From positions 1 through 64,000 of the forward strand of contig CACZBD010000002.1 of the NCBI GenBank assembly GCA_902779305.1: a DNA stretch of 64,000 nucleotides, in the 5' to 3' direction. This stretch comes from an uncultured Lachnospiraceae bacterium (GTDB lineage Bacteria > Bacillota > Clostridia > Lachnospirales > Lachnospiraceae). The notes under the pieces are model-generated. The model made no database searches, was not told the origin of the DNA, and saw nothing but the letters and a program-made list of their open reading frames with translations. Of the stretch, positions 35,123 through 42,904 are shown one piece after another. Numbering within the stretch: position 1 is the first letter of the stretch; the number at the start of each line of letters is the position of its first letter. A program made the position numbers and the translations under genes.

Positions 35123-36268
35123 ATGAAAGAGATCACGATTTCGGAACTGAGTCAGCTGCAGGACGATTCTTATGTCCTGATCGATGTCCGCGATGAAGAC
35201 CACAGGGCTTATGGGATGATGGAGAACGCCATCGCTTTGGACCTTGACGCAGGAGAAGAAACGATCGGCGTGCTGATCTGTGAACTGCCTGTGGAAAAGA
35301 AAGTGGTCTTCTACTGCGAGATTGGGAAAAGGACTGGAGAACTGGACGAGCTGATTTTTCCGGCGGGACGGGAATACTACAGCCTTGCGGGAGGATATGC
35401 GGGATATATCCGTTCTTTGGTCGCAAATGAGGATCGGCGTGCAGAAACCAGGCAGAAAGCGGAAGAAAGCATCAGGAAGAGATTTCATAAGCAGCTGTTC
35501 ACGCCGTTTGCAAAAGCATGCAAGACCTACCGGCTGATCGAAGAGGGGGACAGGATCGCGGTCTGCATTTCCGGCGGCAAGGATTCCATGCTGATGGCGA
35601 AGCTGTTCCAGGAGATCAAAAAGCACGGAAAGTGTGATTTTGACCTGATCTTTCTGGTCATGGATCCGGGATACAACCGGGAAAACCGTGCACTCATTGA
35701 AAGCAACGCAGAAACGCTGGGGATCCCTGTCACAATTTTTGAGAGCACGATCTTTGATGCCGTCGATACGATCGAGAAAAGTCCCTGCTATATCTGCGCG
35801 AGGATGCGGCGGGGGTATCTCTACAGTAAGGCGAAGGAGCTGGGCTGCAACAAGATCGCGCTCGGACATCATTACGATGACGTAATCGAGACCATTCTGA
35901 TGGGGATGCTGCACGGGGCGCAGATCCAGACCATGATGCCGAAGCTGCACAGCACGAATTTTGAAGGGATGGAACTGATCCGGCCGCTTTATCTGATCCG
36001 GGAAAGTGATATCTGTGCCTGGCGGGATTACTGCGGGCTGCATTTTCTGCAATGCGCGTGCCATTTTACGGACACGTGCTCGACCTGCCATGAAGACGGT
36101 ACGACTTCGTCCAAACGACTGGAAACCAAGAAGCTGATCGCCATGCTGAAAAAGGACAATCCTTACATCGAATCCAATATTTTCAACAGCGTCCAGAACG
36201 TGAACGTTGATACGGTGATCGCTTATAAGAAGCATGGGATAAGACATCATTTTCTGGAGGAATACTGA
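35123..36268 (+). CDS. Rhodanese-fused TtcA-like PP-loop tRNA thiolase
   Basis: 381 residues. The N-terminal 100 residues are rhodanese-like (LIDVRDEDHRAYG, KVVFYCEIGKRTGELDE). The rest is an N-type PP-loop ATPase of the TtcA/TilS superfamily: SGGKDSM (about 152-158), a CYICARMRRG pair, GHHYDDVIETIL, then LQCACHF and DTCSTCHEDG in the C-terminal part. TtcA uses an iron-sulfur cluster to make 2-thiocytidine in tRNA; the CxxC pair and a later Cys are kept. The fused rhodanese and the preceding sulfur carrier suggest a direct persulfide supply. The target nucleotide is inferred. Confidence 0.82.
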   Translation: MKEITISELSQLQDDSYVLIDVRDEDHRAYGMMENAIALDLDAGEETIGVLICELPVEKKVVFYCEIGKRTGELDELIFPAGREYYSLAGGYAGYIRSLVANEDRRAETRQKAEESIRKRFHKQLFTPFAKACKTYRLIEEGDRIAVCISGGKDSMLMAKLFQEIKKHGKCDFDLIFLVMDPGYNRENRALIESNAETLGIPVTIFESTIFDAVDTIEKSPCYICARMRRGYLYSKAKELGCNKIALGHHYDDVIETILMGMLHGAQIQTMMPKLHSTNFEGMELIRPLYLIRESDICAWRDYCGLHFLQCACHFTDTCSTCHEDGTTSSKRLETKKLIAMLKKDNPYIESNIFNSVQNVNVDTVIAYKKHGIRHHFLEEY

Positions 36269-36363
36269 GGGACCGGCGGATATGATCCTGCAGCCTGCGG
36301 ACATGATTCTGGATTTGATCCTGGGGCTGTGGGTTCGGAAAACTTTGAATCGGGTAAGAATCG

Positions 36364-36414
36364 GGAAGGATTCAGGAAGGATTCAGGAAGGATTCGGAAA
36401 GGATTCTGGAAGGA
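36364..36414. repeat. 11-bp tandem repeat with ribosome-site-like units
   Basis: About 4.6 copies of GGAAGGATTCA (36364, 36375, 36386, 36397, 36408). The last partial unit, GGAAGGAG, serves as ribosome site for the gene at 36424. Confidence 0.8.
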
Positions 36415-36423
36415 GATGGAAGC

Positions 36424-36645
36424 ATGAGATCGATACTGATCAAGGATACAACAAAAGAAGAACGGGAACAGATCATCCGTGAGTCTCTGGACTGCGGCGG
36501 CGGATGCGAGAACTGCAGCGGTTGCTGGCTTGGCGGGGGCGCTCCCTGGGATATTTATCAGGACTATATTGACGGAAAACGTGAGATCAAAGAAATCAAT
36601 GCCGAATATATGTTACAATATCGGCAGGAGAGAAACATCCTCTGA
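36424..36645 (+). CDS. Small Cys-rich protein
   Basis: 73 residues. The centre reads CGGGCENCSGCWLGGG with four Cys in a row pattern suitable for a metal or iron-sulfur site; the C-terminal half is helical and charged. ATG 36424 follows GGAAGGAG within the 11-bp tandem repeats. I have no function for it. A REP-like unit begins directly after its stop. Confidence 0.65.
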   Translation: MRSILIKDTTKEEREQIIRESLDCGGGCENCSGCWLGGGAPWDIYQDYIDGKREIKEINAEYMLQYRQERNIL

Positions 36646-36680
36646 ATGATCCCTTGGGGACGGGGTTAGTGGTTCACTTT
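36646..36680. repeat. REP-like element, unit 5
   Basis: ATGATCCCTTGGGGACGGGG followed by TTAGTGGTTCACTTT. It starts at the base after the stop codon of the Cys-rich gene and ends 4 bases before the ATG of the GH114 gene. Confidence 0.8.
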
Positions 36681-36684
36681 GCAC

Positions 36685-37563
36685 ATGAAAAGGTTTCTGA
36701 AGATCTCAACAATTACATGGCTCATTCTCTGCATGTTTACTGCTTTTACCGGCTGCGCGGGGGATCATCATGCCGGACTGCGCACGGAATCTTTAGCCGG
36801 CTTAAACGGTTTCACGCAGAAACAATACGGAGTTTTTCTGGATTTTGACGGCGATATCGGTGAACTTTCAGACTATGAGTATCTTGTGATCGATGCGAGA
36901 TACCACGACAAGGACGAATTTCTTCAGAAACCTGAAGAACAGCACATCTACAGCTACCTGAACATCGGATCGCTGGAGGATTTCAGCGATTACTATGATA
37001 CCTATTCGGATCTGGCGCTTGGTGCTTATGAGCACTGGGAAGGTGAACAATGGGTCGACGTTTCCGATAAACGGTGGCAGGATTTCATTTTAAACGAACT
37101 TGCACCCGATCTACTGTCTAAAGGAATCGACGGATTTTTTGTCGATAACTGCGATGTCTACTATAATTACCCGACTGATGAGATCTTAAACGGCCTGGCT
37201 GTGATCATGAAAGGACTCAGGTCCATGGGGTGTGATGTGATCATAAACGGCGGGGATACGTTTCTGGATGCCTATACCGAAAAGATTGGTGCGTGGTCAG
37301 ATGTGATCACGGGGATCAACCAGGAATGTGTCTTCACGCGGATCGACTGGGAAGAGGACAGGCTGACTGCGGCACTTGATGAGGACCGGGAATATTTTAC
37401 GGACTATATTGAAAAGTATGCAGCGCTTGGCGCGAAGATCTTTCTGCTTGAATATGCAGACGAATCCCCTGAAAACGAGGCCCTCGAAAGCAGGATCGCC
37501 ACTTATTGCCGCGAGCAGGGGTTTCTGTATTATATTTCTAATTCTGTCAATTTAGACCGGTAG
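36685..37563 (+). CDS. GH114-like endo-alpha-1,4-polygalactosaminidase lipoprotein
   Basis: About 292 residues from ATG 36685. A signal helix ends in the lipobox FTGCAG. The body has the GH114/TM1410 pattern: YLVIDARYHDKDE, IYSYLNIGSLED, WVDVSDKRWQDF, GIDGFFVDNCDVY with catalytic-type acids, VIINGGD, and a LLEYAD near the end. Members cleave galactosamine-rich exopolysaccharide. There is no ribosome site before the ATG: the REP-like unit occupies that position, so expression may be impaired or leaderless. Confidence 0.8.
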   Translation: MKRFLKISTITWLILCMFTAFTGCAGDHHAGLRTESLAGLNGFTQKQYGVFLDFDGDIGELSDYEYLVIDARYHDKDEFLQKPEEQHIYSYLNIGSLEDFSDYYDTYSDLALGAYEHWEGEQWVDVSDKRWQDFILNELAPDLLSKGIDGFFVDNCDVYYNYPTDEILNGLAVIMKGLRSMGCDVIINGGDTFLDAYTEKIGAWSDVITGINQECVFTRIDWEEDRLTAALDEDREYFTDYIEKYAALGAKIFLLEYADESPENEALESRIATYCREQGFLYYISNSVNLDR

Positions 37564-37646
37564 TGAGCCCTTGGGGACGGGGTCAGTGGTCCATTGTAAA
37601 CTGCAAAGTAAACAATGAGCCCTTAACCCCGTCCCCAAGGGCTCAC
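37563..37646. repeat. REP-like inverted pair (units 6 and 7)
   Basis: GTGAGCCCTTGGGGACGGGG (from 37563) and its inverted partner (ending 37646) form an inverted repeat of 21 bp arms. The first base is the last base of the GH114 stop codon. Degenerate pieces (AAGGGACCACC, AAAGGACC) continue to about 37665. Confidence 0.85.
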
Positions 37647-37683
37647 CAAGGGACCACCAAAGGACCAAAACTATGAAAGAGAC

Positions 37684-37723
37684 TTGAATATTAGCTAAAA
37701 AATAGTATAATGAAATTAGCTAA
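37684..37723 (+). promoter_or_regulatory. Promoter-operator of the Phd/PIN operon
   Basis: TTGAAT (37684-37689), 16-bp spacer, TATAAT (37706-37711). The perfect palindrome TTAGCTAA occurs twice, at 37691-37698 and 37716-37723, flanking the -10 box with 25 bp between centres. This is the expected layout for autorepression by a Phd-type antitoxin. Confidence 0.7.
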
Positions 37724-37741
37724 ATAAGTGAGGTGATCAGG

Positions 37742-37990
37742 ATGATCAAAGATACAGCCGTTGCAACGGCAACAGAAATGCAGAATAATTTCGGACGCTA
37801 CCTTGCCATTGTTCAAAGCGGAAAGGAAGTTATTGTCACGAAGAACGGTAAGGAAGTGGGCAGGTTTGTTCCCAGAGAATCAGCGGTTTCTTATCTGACG
37901 GATTCCCTGACCGGCGTGCTGAATCATCAGGAAGGATTGGATGAAGCCCGTGAGGAGGGGCTGAAAGCAAAATATGAGATTGTTGATTGA
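37742..37990 (+). CDS. Phd/YefM family antitoxin
   Basis: About 82 residues; ATG 37742 with GAGGTG eight bases upstream. The N-terminus (VATATEMQNNFGRYL, VQSGKEVIVTKNGKEVGRFVP) is the Phd/YefM DNA-binding fold. The C-terminal tail (about 55-82) is the expected toxin-binding helix. It overlaps the PIN gene by 17 bases. It should repress its own operon through the TTAGCTAA pair. Confidence 0.88.
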   Translation: MIKDTAVATATEMQNNFGRYLAIVQSGKEVIVTKNGKEVGRFVPRESAVSYLTDSLTGVLNHQEGLDEAREEGLKAKYEIVD

Positions 37991-38381
37991 TGGAAATATC
38001 CTGTTGGATGTCCTTCAGAAACGTGAACCGTACTATTCCGATTCGGCAAATATCTGGAAAATGTGCGAGATTGATCGGGTCGAGGGCTATGTACCGGCAT
38101 TAACATTTGCAAATCTGGTTTATGTAATGCGGAAGGAATTGTCACCGGACAGAGTGGAAGAAATATTAAAAGCATTGTCATTGATTTTTCATTTTGAAGA
38201 CTTGAAGGGCTCGGATCTGGAAGGTGCAGCCGCTTTACATTGGACCGACTATGAAGACGCATTGCAGGCAGTAATAGCGCAGAGAGTCGGAGCAGATTAT
38301 ATTATTACAAGAAATGTAAAGGATTTTATCAACAGCAGGGTAACGGCTATCACACCGTCAGAGTTTTTGGCAAGGCAGTGA
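37974..38381 (+). CDS. PIN-domain ribonuclease toxin (VapC-like)
   Basis: 135 residues. PIN motifs: RLLIDGNILLDVL (catalytic Asp at 6, second Asp at 12), a central Glu-rich helix, WTDYEDALQAVIA and ADYIITRNVKDF with the C-terminal acidic residues. It would cleave RNA when free of its antitoxin. Its ATG lies inside the antitoxin gene, so the two are translated together. Two REP-like units follow immediately. Confidence 0.87.
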   Translation: MRLLIDGNILLDVLQKREPYYSDSANIWKMCEIDRVEGYVPALTFANLVYVMRKELSPDRVEEILKALSLIFHFEDLKGSDLEGAAALHWTDYEDALQAVIAQRVGADYIITRNVKDFINSRVTAITPSEFLARQ

Positions 38382-38386
38382 TGCGG

Positions 38387-38420
38387 ATGGACCACTGACC
38401 CCGTCCCCAAGGGACCAAAA
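38387..38420. repeat. REP-like element, unit 8
   Basis: ATGGACCACTGACCCCGTCC followed by CCAAGGGACCAAAA; begins 6 bases after the PIN stop codon. Confidence 0.8.
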
Positions 38421-38422
38421 AA

Positions 38423-38456
38423 GTGAGCCCTTAACCCCGTCCCCAAGGGCTCAAAA
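38423..38456. repeat. REP-like element, unit 9
   Basis: GTGAGCCCTTAACCCCGTCC followed by CCAAGGGCTCAAAA, in the same orientation as unit 8. GAGCCCTT and AAGGGCTC can pair across the core as an 8-bp stem. Confidence 0.8.
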
Positions 38457-38466
38457 ATATGGTAAA

Positions 38467-38496
38467 ATAAACACGACACACAGGTGTCGTGTTTAT
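38467..38496. promoter_or_regulatory. Palindrome upstream of the WYL regulator
   Basis: ATAAACACGACAC (38467-38479) and GTGTCGTGTTTAT (38484-38496) form a perfect 13-bp inverted repeat with loop ACAG, preceded by an AT-rich TGGTAAAAT that could be a -10 box. It suits an autoregulatory operator for the regulator at 38555; lack of a T-run argues against a terminator. Confidence 0.6.
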
Positions 38497-38554
38497 TATG
38501 TTACGATCATTTCAGAAGCTTCGAAACGTCAGAAGGAAGGAGGGCGTAAGAGCG

Positions 38555-39472
38555 GTGAAGACTGACAGGCTGATCGGGATTCTTTCCGTGCTGTTACAGA
38601 AGGATAAGACGACGGCGCCCGAGCTTGCGGAACGCTTTGAGGTGTCGAGAAGAACGATCAATCGCGATATCGACGAACTGAACAGGGCAGGCATTCCGAT
38701 CCTGACGACGCAGGGGGTCGGCGGCGGCATCCGTATTATGGACGGATACCGCATGGACCGGACGATCCTGACGTCAAAAGACATGCAGATGATCCTGGCA
38801 GGCTTAAGAAGTCTGGATAGCGTGAGCGGAAGCAGTTACTACGGGCAGCTGATGGAGAAGATCCGGGCGGGATCCTCTGAGTTCGTAAACGGCAGGGATT
38901 CCATTCTGATCGATCTGTCATCCTGGCACCGGGAATCACTGGCCCCGAAGATCGAGACCATACAGGATGCGATCGGTCTGAAGAAGACCATCCGGTTTCG
39001 GTATTATTCGCCGGGCGGAGATACCGAAAGGGAGATCGAACCCTACTATCTGATCTTCAAGTGGACGAGCTGGTATGTTTACGGCTATTGTCTCTTAAGA
39101 AACGATTTCAGGCTGTTTAAACTGGACCGCATGGAATATATCACACATGTGGCAACGTTTGAGGCAAACCGTGAAGTGCCGTTGCCGGATCTTTCCAACA
39201 AGACGGTCTTTCCCGCAAAAGATAAGGTAAAGGCATTGTTTGATCCCACCCTGAAATGGCAGCTGGTGGAAGAGTATGGGACCGGTTCGTTTCAGGAAAT
39301 GGATGACGGGAGGCTGCTGTTTGAACATGAGTATGCAGACGATGAGGAACTTCTTGCCTGGATACTTTCCTGCAGGGATCTGGTGACCGTGCTGGAGCCG
39401 GAAAGAATCCGGGAAAAGCTATACCGGATCACCTCTGAAATAGCAAAAAGATATGAAGGAGAACGGAAATGA
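38555..39472 (+). CDS. YafY-family WYL-domain transcriptional regulator
   Basis: About 305 residues from GTG 38555, ten bases after AAGGAGGG; the longer frame (38489) would run through the palindrome. N-terminal DeoR/HTH_11 winged helix (RLIGILSVLLQKDKTTAPELA, VSRRTINRDIDEL) and a central WYL domain (about 125-220, RYYSPGG, ISWYVYGYC-like TSWYVYGYC, FRLFKLDRM), which binds ligands or nucleic acid in relatives. It overlaps the next gene by 4 bases, so it likely controls the operon 38555-41155, with itself, through the palindrome upstream. Confidence 0.87.
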   Translation: MKTDRLIGILSVLLQKDKTTAPELAERFEVSRRTINRDIDELNRAGIPILTTQGVGGGIRIMDGYRMDRTILTSKDMQMILAGLRSLDSVSGSSYYGQLMEKIRAGSSEFVNGRDSILIDLSSWHRESLAPKIETIQDAIGLKKTIRFRYYSPGGDTEREIEPYYLIFKWTSWYVYGYCLLRNDFRLFKLDRMEYITHVATFEANREVPLPDLSNKTVFPAKDKVKALFDPTLKWQLVEEYGTGSFQEMDDGRLLFEHEYADDEELLAWILSCRDLVTVLEPERIREKLYRITSEIAKRYEGERK

Positions 39473-39972
39473 AAAACAAAGCGTTGGTCGTGATAGACCT
39501 TCAGAATGATATTACAAAGAATTATAAAATGATCATAGGACAGGTTAATGAAGCGATCGACTGGGCGGTGGCAAATGAAATGCACATCATCTATATCAGG
39601 CACTGCAATCTGTTCGAAAAGACAAGAACGTTTAAGCCGGAAACCAAAGGCGCTGAACTTGTTCCGGAACTGAAAGTCGTGACAGATCATGTTTTTGAAA
39701 AGTCAAAAGCCAGTGCGCTGACAAGTGAAGCCTTTGCGGAGTTTGTCAAGAAAAACAGGATAGCAGAGTTTTATATCACCGGTGCCGATGCAACGGCCTG
39801 TGTCAAGTCAACAAGCTATAATCTTGTAAAGGCGGGATACAAAGTGCACGTGATATCTGATTGTGTGACAAGTTATGATCTGAAAAAGATGGATGAGATG
39901 TTTCGGTACTATGCGGATAAGGGCTGCGAAGTATTGACACTCGAAGAGTGCATAAAGGAAAAGGAGGCTTGA
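39469..39972 (+). CDS. Cysteine hydrolase, isochorismatase-like
   Basis: 167 residues. Catalytic Asp in VVIDLQNDI, Lys in FEKSKASAL and nucleophile Cys in TGADATACVKST give the complete superfamily triad. The His metal ligands of nicotinamidases are not evident, so an isochorismatase-like amidase is more likely. ATGA overlap with the WYL regulator shows co-translation. A separate paralogue is at 18455. Confidence 0.83.
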   Translation: MKNKALVVIDLQNDITKNYKMIIGQVNEAIDWAVANEMHIIYIRHCNLFEKTRTFKPETKGAELVPELKVVTDHVFEKSKASALTSEAFAEFVKKNRIAEFYITGADATACVKSTSYNLVKAGYKVHVISDCVTSYDLKKMDEMFRYYADKGCEVLTLEECIKEKEA

Positions 39973-39976
39973 TGTT

Positions 39977-40390
39977 ATGAGACTGGACGGTTTTGGATTA
40001 TTGGTTGAGGACATGGCAAAGATGATCCGCTTCTACAGGGATGTCCTTGGATTTGAGATCAAAGAAGCAGAGGACACTTCCAATGTATACCTGGTAAAGG
40101 ACGGGACGTTGTTTCTGCTTTTTGGCAGGAAGGATTTTGAGAAAATGACAAACCGCAGGTATGAGTATGTGAAGGGGTTGAACGGCCATTCGGAGATCGC
40201 GCTTTATGTTGATACCTTTGAGGAGGTCGATACTGCCTTCAAAAATGCGGTAGAGCATGGCGCGACCCCGGTACTGGAGCCGGAGCTGGAACCCTGGGGC
40301 CAGAGGACCTGTTATATCGCCGATCCGGAAGGAAATCTGATCGAGATCGGCTCCTGGAATAAACCGTATGAAGTAAAGGATCCGGCATAA
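39977..40390 (+). CDS. VOC-superfamily (glyoxalase/dioxygenase-like) protein
   Basis: 137 residues. Two beta-alpha-beta-beta-beta halves: GFGLLVEDMAKMIRFYRDVLGFEI and HSEIALYVDTFEEVDTAFKNA, ending with the DPEGNLIEIGS metal-side signature. Possible metal ligands are His in GHSEIAL and the terminal Glu. Substrate unknown; relatives confer antibiotic resistance or degrade methylglyoxal. AAGGAGG lies 10 bases before ATG 39977. Confidence 0.82.
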   Translation: MRLDGFGLLVEDMAKMIRFYRDVLGFEIKEAEDTSNVYLVKDGTLFLLFGRKDFEKMTNRRYEYVKGLNGHSEIALYVDTFEEVDTAFKNAVEHGATPVLEPELEPWGQRTCYIADPEGNLIEIGSWNKPYEVKDPA

Positions 40391-40408
40391 CAGCGAGGAG
40401 GACAGCAC

Positions 40409-41155
40409 ATGGAATACATCAGAGTCACAAAGGAAAATCTGGAAAAGGAGCACATCTGCTGCGCCATTTCCAACAACAAGGATGTGCAGGTCTCTTCGAA
40501 GAAGGCTTGGCTGTCAGACAGGTTTGAGGAAGGACTTGTTTTCTTAAAAAGCGCGGAGCGGGGCAAGTGTTTTATCGAATATATCCCGGCGGAAAATGCG
40601 TGGGTCCCGATCGAAGCACAAGGATATATGTACATAGACTGCCTGTGGGTTTCCGGGTCGTTCAAAGGGCATGGGTATTCTTCGGACCTGTTAAATGCCT
40701 GTGTGGAAGACAGTAAAGCAAAAGGCAGGAAGGGGCTGTGCATCCTGGCGGCGTCGAAGAAACTGCCGTTCCTTGCAGATCCGAAGTTCCTTCAGTACAA
40801 AGGCTTTTCGGTTTGCGATGAAGCGGATAACGGGATCGGTCTCTGGTATCTGCCCTTTGAAACGGATGCTGGGAAGCCGCAATTCAAAGATTGCGCAAAG
40901 CATCCGCACACGGACGAAAAAGGCTATGTTCTGTATTACACGAGCCAGTGCCCGTTCAATGCAAAGTATGTGCCGGTTTTAGAGCAGACAGCAAAAGAAA
41001 ACGGGATCCCGTTTCATGCGATCCATATAGAAAGCAGGGAAGAAGCGCAGAACGCGCCGACGCCGGTCACGAATTATGCGCTGTTCCATGACGGTGTGTA
41101 TCTTACGAATGAGCAGATGAATGATAAGAAGTTCTTAAAACGCGTTGGTATTTAG
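40409..41155 (+). CDS. GNAT acetyltransferase with YoaP-like C-terminal domain
   Basis: 248 residues. The N-terminal half is a GNAT fold, with YMYIDCLWVSGSFKGHGYSS forming the beta-4/acetyl-CoA P-loop region (GHGYS corresponds to the Q/RxxGxG/A motif). The C-terminal half (about 175-248) matches YoaP-like proteins: YTSQCPFNAKYV, a thioredoxin-like CPFxA segment, then PTPVTNYALFHDGVYLTNEQM. Substrate unknown. Last gene of the WYL-regulated run. Confidence 0.78.
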   Translation: MEYIRVTKENLEKEHICCAISNNKDVQVSSKKAWLSDRFEEGLVFLKSAERGKCFIEYIPAENAWVPIEAQGYMYIDCLWVSGSFKGHGYSSDLLNACVEDSKAKGRKGLCILAASKKLPFLADPKFLQYKGFSVCDEADNGIGLWYLPFETDAGKPQFKDCAKHPHTDEKGYVLYYTSQCPFNAKYVPVLEQTAKENGIPFHAIHIESREEAQNAPTPVTNYALFHDGVYLTNEQMNDKKFLKRVGI

Positions 41156-41188
41156 GAAGAAAGATCGCGGCATCGAAGTGATATATTT

Positions 41189-41218
41189 TTGCAAAAGTCA
41201 TGTGACTCCATGTATAAT
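41189..41218 (+). promoter_or_regulatory. Promoter of the amidohydrolase gene
   Basis: TTGCAA (41189-41194), 18-bp spacer, TATAAT (41213-41218). The spacer contains the palindrome AGTCA-TG-TGACT (41196-41207), a possible operator. Confidence 0.65.
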
Positions 41219-41256
41219 ACAAGCGGTGACAAGATGACTATTCCGGAGGCGGACAA

Positions 41257-42858
41257 ATGAAAACACTCTTTCAAAACGGAGAGATTTACGATGGTACAGG
41301 GAATAAGCCATTTATCGGGGATGTGCTGATCGAAGACGATATGATCGTTGAGGTCGGCGCAAAAATCACCGCAGAAGCGGACCGGATCATCGATCTGACA
41401 GGTCGCCAGATCTGCCCGGGTTTTATCGATGCGCATTCCCACAATGACTTTTTCTACGATTATGAGAATGCCGAGAAATACTATAAACCGTTTATCGAGC
41501 AGGGCATCACGACCCAGATCACCGGGAACTGCAGCTTTTCGCCGTTTGGAGTGGATCCGGACACGCCTTACCGGGAACAGATCGGCGGTGGTTTATTTGA
41601 TGCAAAGCATCCCTGCAGTTTTGCAGAATTTAAAGAACGCGCAAAAGACAAGCTCTATGTGAACATTGCGCCGCTGATCGGTCAGGGCTCCGTCCGTGCG
41701 GGAATTGCCGGCTATGATCCGGCTCCGTTTAACAAGGAACAGATTGAAACGGAACTTGCCCATGTCAGGGAAGCCATGGAGGGCGGCGCATTCGGCGGGT
41801 CCTTCGGGTTCATGTACGAACCTGACCGTTATGCCAAGGATGAGGAGATCATCGCCTTTGCAAAAGAGATCGCAAAATACGACGGGATCGTGACGATCCA
41901 TCCGAGAGCCTGCTCCATCGTCAGCGCGGATTATCCGTTGTTTACGAAAAAATCACACCTTGAGCTCGGACTGGACGAAGCCGTAAGCATCATGGAAAGA
42001 TCCGACTGCAGACTCGAATACAGCCATCTGATCTTTACGGGACAGCGAACCTGGAAACTGCTTGATAAAATGCTGGCCACCTTTTACCGTGCGCGGGAAA
42101 AGGGCGGCGATATTGCTTTTGATAATTATGTGTTCCATTATGGCGCCTCTGTTATTACGGTCGTATTTCCGGAGTGGTACGCAAAGCTGACGCAGGAAGA
42201 AACGAAAAAACGCATCAACCGGCTGAAACTGCAGCTTACGATCTTAATGTACAGGAAAGTCCTTGGCATTGACTGGGATGATATCGTCATCGCATATATT
42301 TCCGACGAACACCCGGAATATGAAGGAAAAACGCTTCCGCAGTGTGCGAAAGAAGAGGGCCTTTCCTACCTGGACATGTACCTGAAACTGGTGGAACTTT
42401 CGAAACGCGCCGGGAGCATTTATCTCGGGAAATACTATAATGACAGGATCGTTCGCAGGCTGATGGAAGACGATCTGTCCGTATTCATGACCGATGCCTG
42501 GGTAGTGGATAAGGGCCTTCAGAATATAGCAGCGTTCCAGACATTTCCGCAGTTTTTTGTGCTGGCGAAAAAATATGGCATTCCCGTCCAGAACATTGTG
42601 CATAAGATGACCGGGAAAACAGCGGACCGCTATCGTATTTCAGGGAGAGGATATATCAAACCCGGATTTAAGGCGGATCTGACTGTGATCGATCTGGAGA
42701 AGATCAGTGTGAATGAGCAAAAGAGCGATGAAAGACCGAAAGGGATCGATTCCGTATACATCAACGGCAGATCCGTGATGGAAAACGGCGTATATCTTGG
42801 CGGATGCGCCGGCAGGATCCTCCTGAAAGAACGGAACAGGGCAGCGGAAAATCAATGA
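41257..42858 (+). CDS. N-acyl-D-amino-acid deacylase-like amidohydrolase
   Basis: 533 residues, the size of D-aminoacylases. The metal site HSHND follows GFIDAH near residue 60; GITTQITGNCSFSP supplies the Cys typical of D-aminoacylase, then TIHPRA and a C-terminal GYIKPGFKADLTVIDL. Members hydrolyse N-acyl-D-amino acids (or D-glutamate/aspartate derivatives) to free D-amino acids and a carboxylate. Cytosolic. SD GGAGG precedes ATG 41257. It lies directly upstream of the first uvrB fragment. Confidence 0.85.
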   Translation: MKTLFQNGEIYDGTGNKPFIGDVLIEDDMIVEVGAKITAEADRIIDLTGRQICPGFIDAHSHNDFFYDYENAEKYYKPFIEQGITTQITGNCSFSPFGVDPDTPYREQIGGGLFDAKHPCSFAEFKERAKDKLYVNIAPLIGQGSVRAGIAGYDPAPFNKEQIETELAHVREAMEGGAFGGSFGFMYEPDRYAKDEEIIAFAKEIAKYDGIVTIHPRACSIVSADYPLFTKKSHLELGLDEAVSIMERSDCRLEYSHLIFTGQRTWKLLDKMLATFYRAREKGGDIAFDNYVFHYGASVITVVFPEWYAKLTQEETKKRINRLKLQLTILMYRKVLGIDWDDIVIAYISDEHPEYEGKTLPQCAKEEGLSYLDMYLKLVELSKRAGSIYLGKYYNDRIVRRLMEDDLSVFMTDAWVVDKGLQNIAAFQTFPQFFVLAKKYGIPVQNIVHKMTGKTADRYRISGRGYIKPGFKADLTVIDLEKISVNEQKSDERPKGIDSVYINGRSVMENGVYLGGCAGRILLKERNRAAENQ

Positions 42859-42904
42859 TCTCATTTGATCCAAAAAGGAAAAAAGAGTAAAGGGTTTTAT
42901 ATCT

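Noticed and set aside
34436-36304. 622-residue open frame on the minus strand
   Set aside because: It lies fully antisense to the rhodanese-TusA-DsrE and rhodanese-TtcA genes, which have clear domains and ribosome sites; the frame has no recognisable domain.
36685-37563. Spherulin/TIM-barrel hydrolase alternatives for the GH114 gene
   Set aside because: The motif order (DARYHD, YLNIGSLED, DGFFVDN) fits GH114/TM1410-like proteins better.
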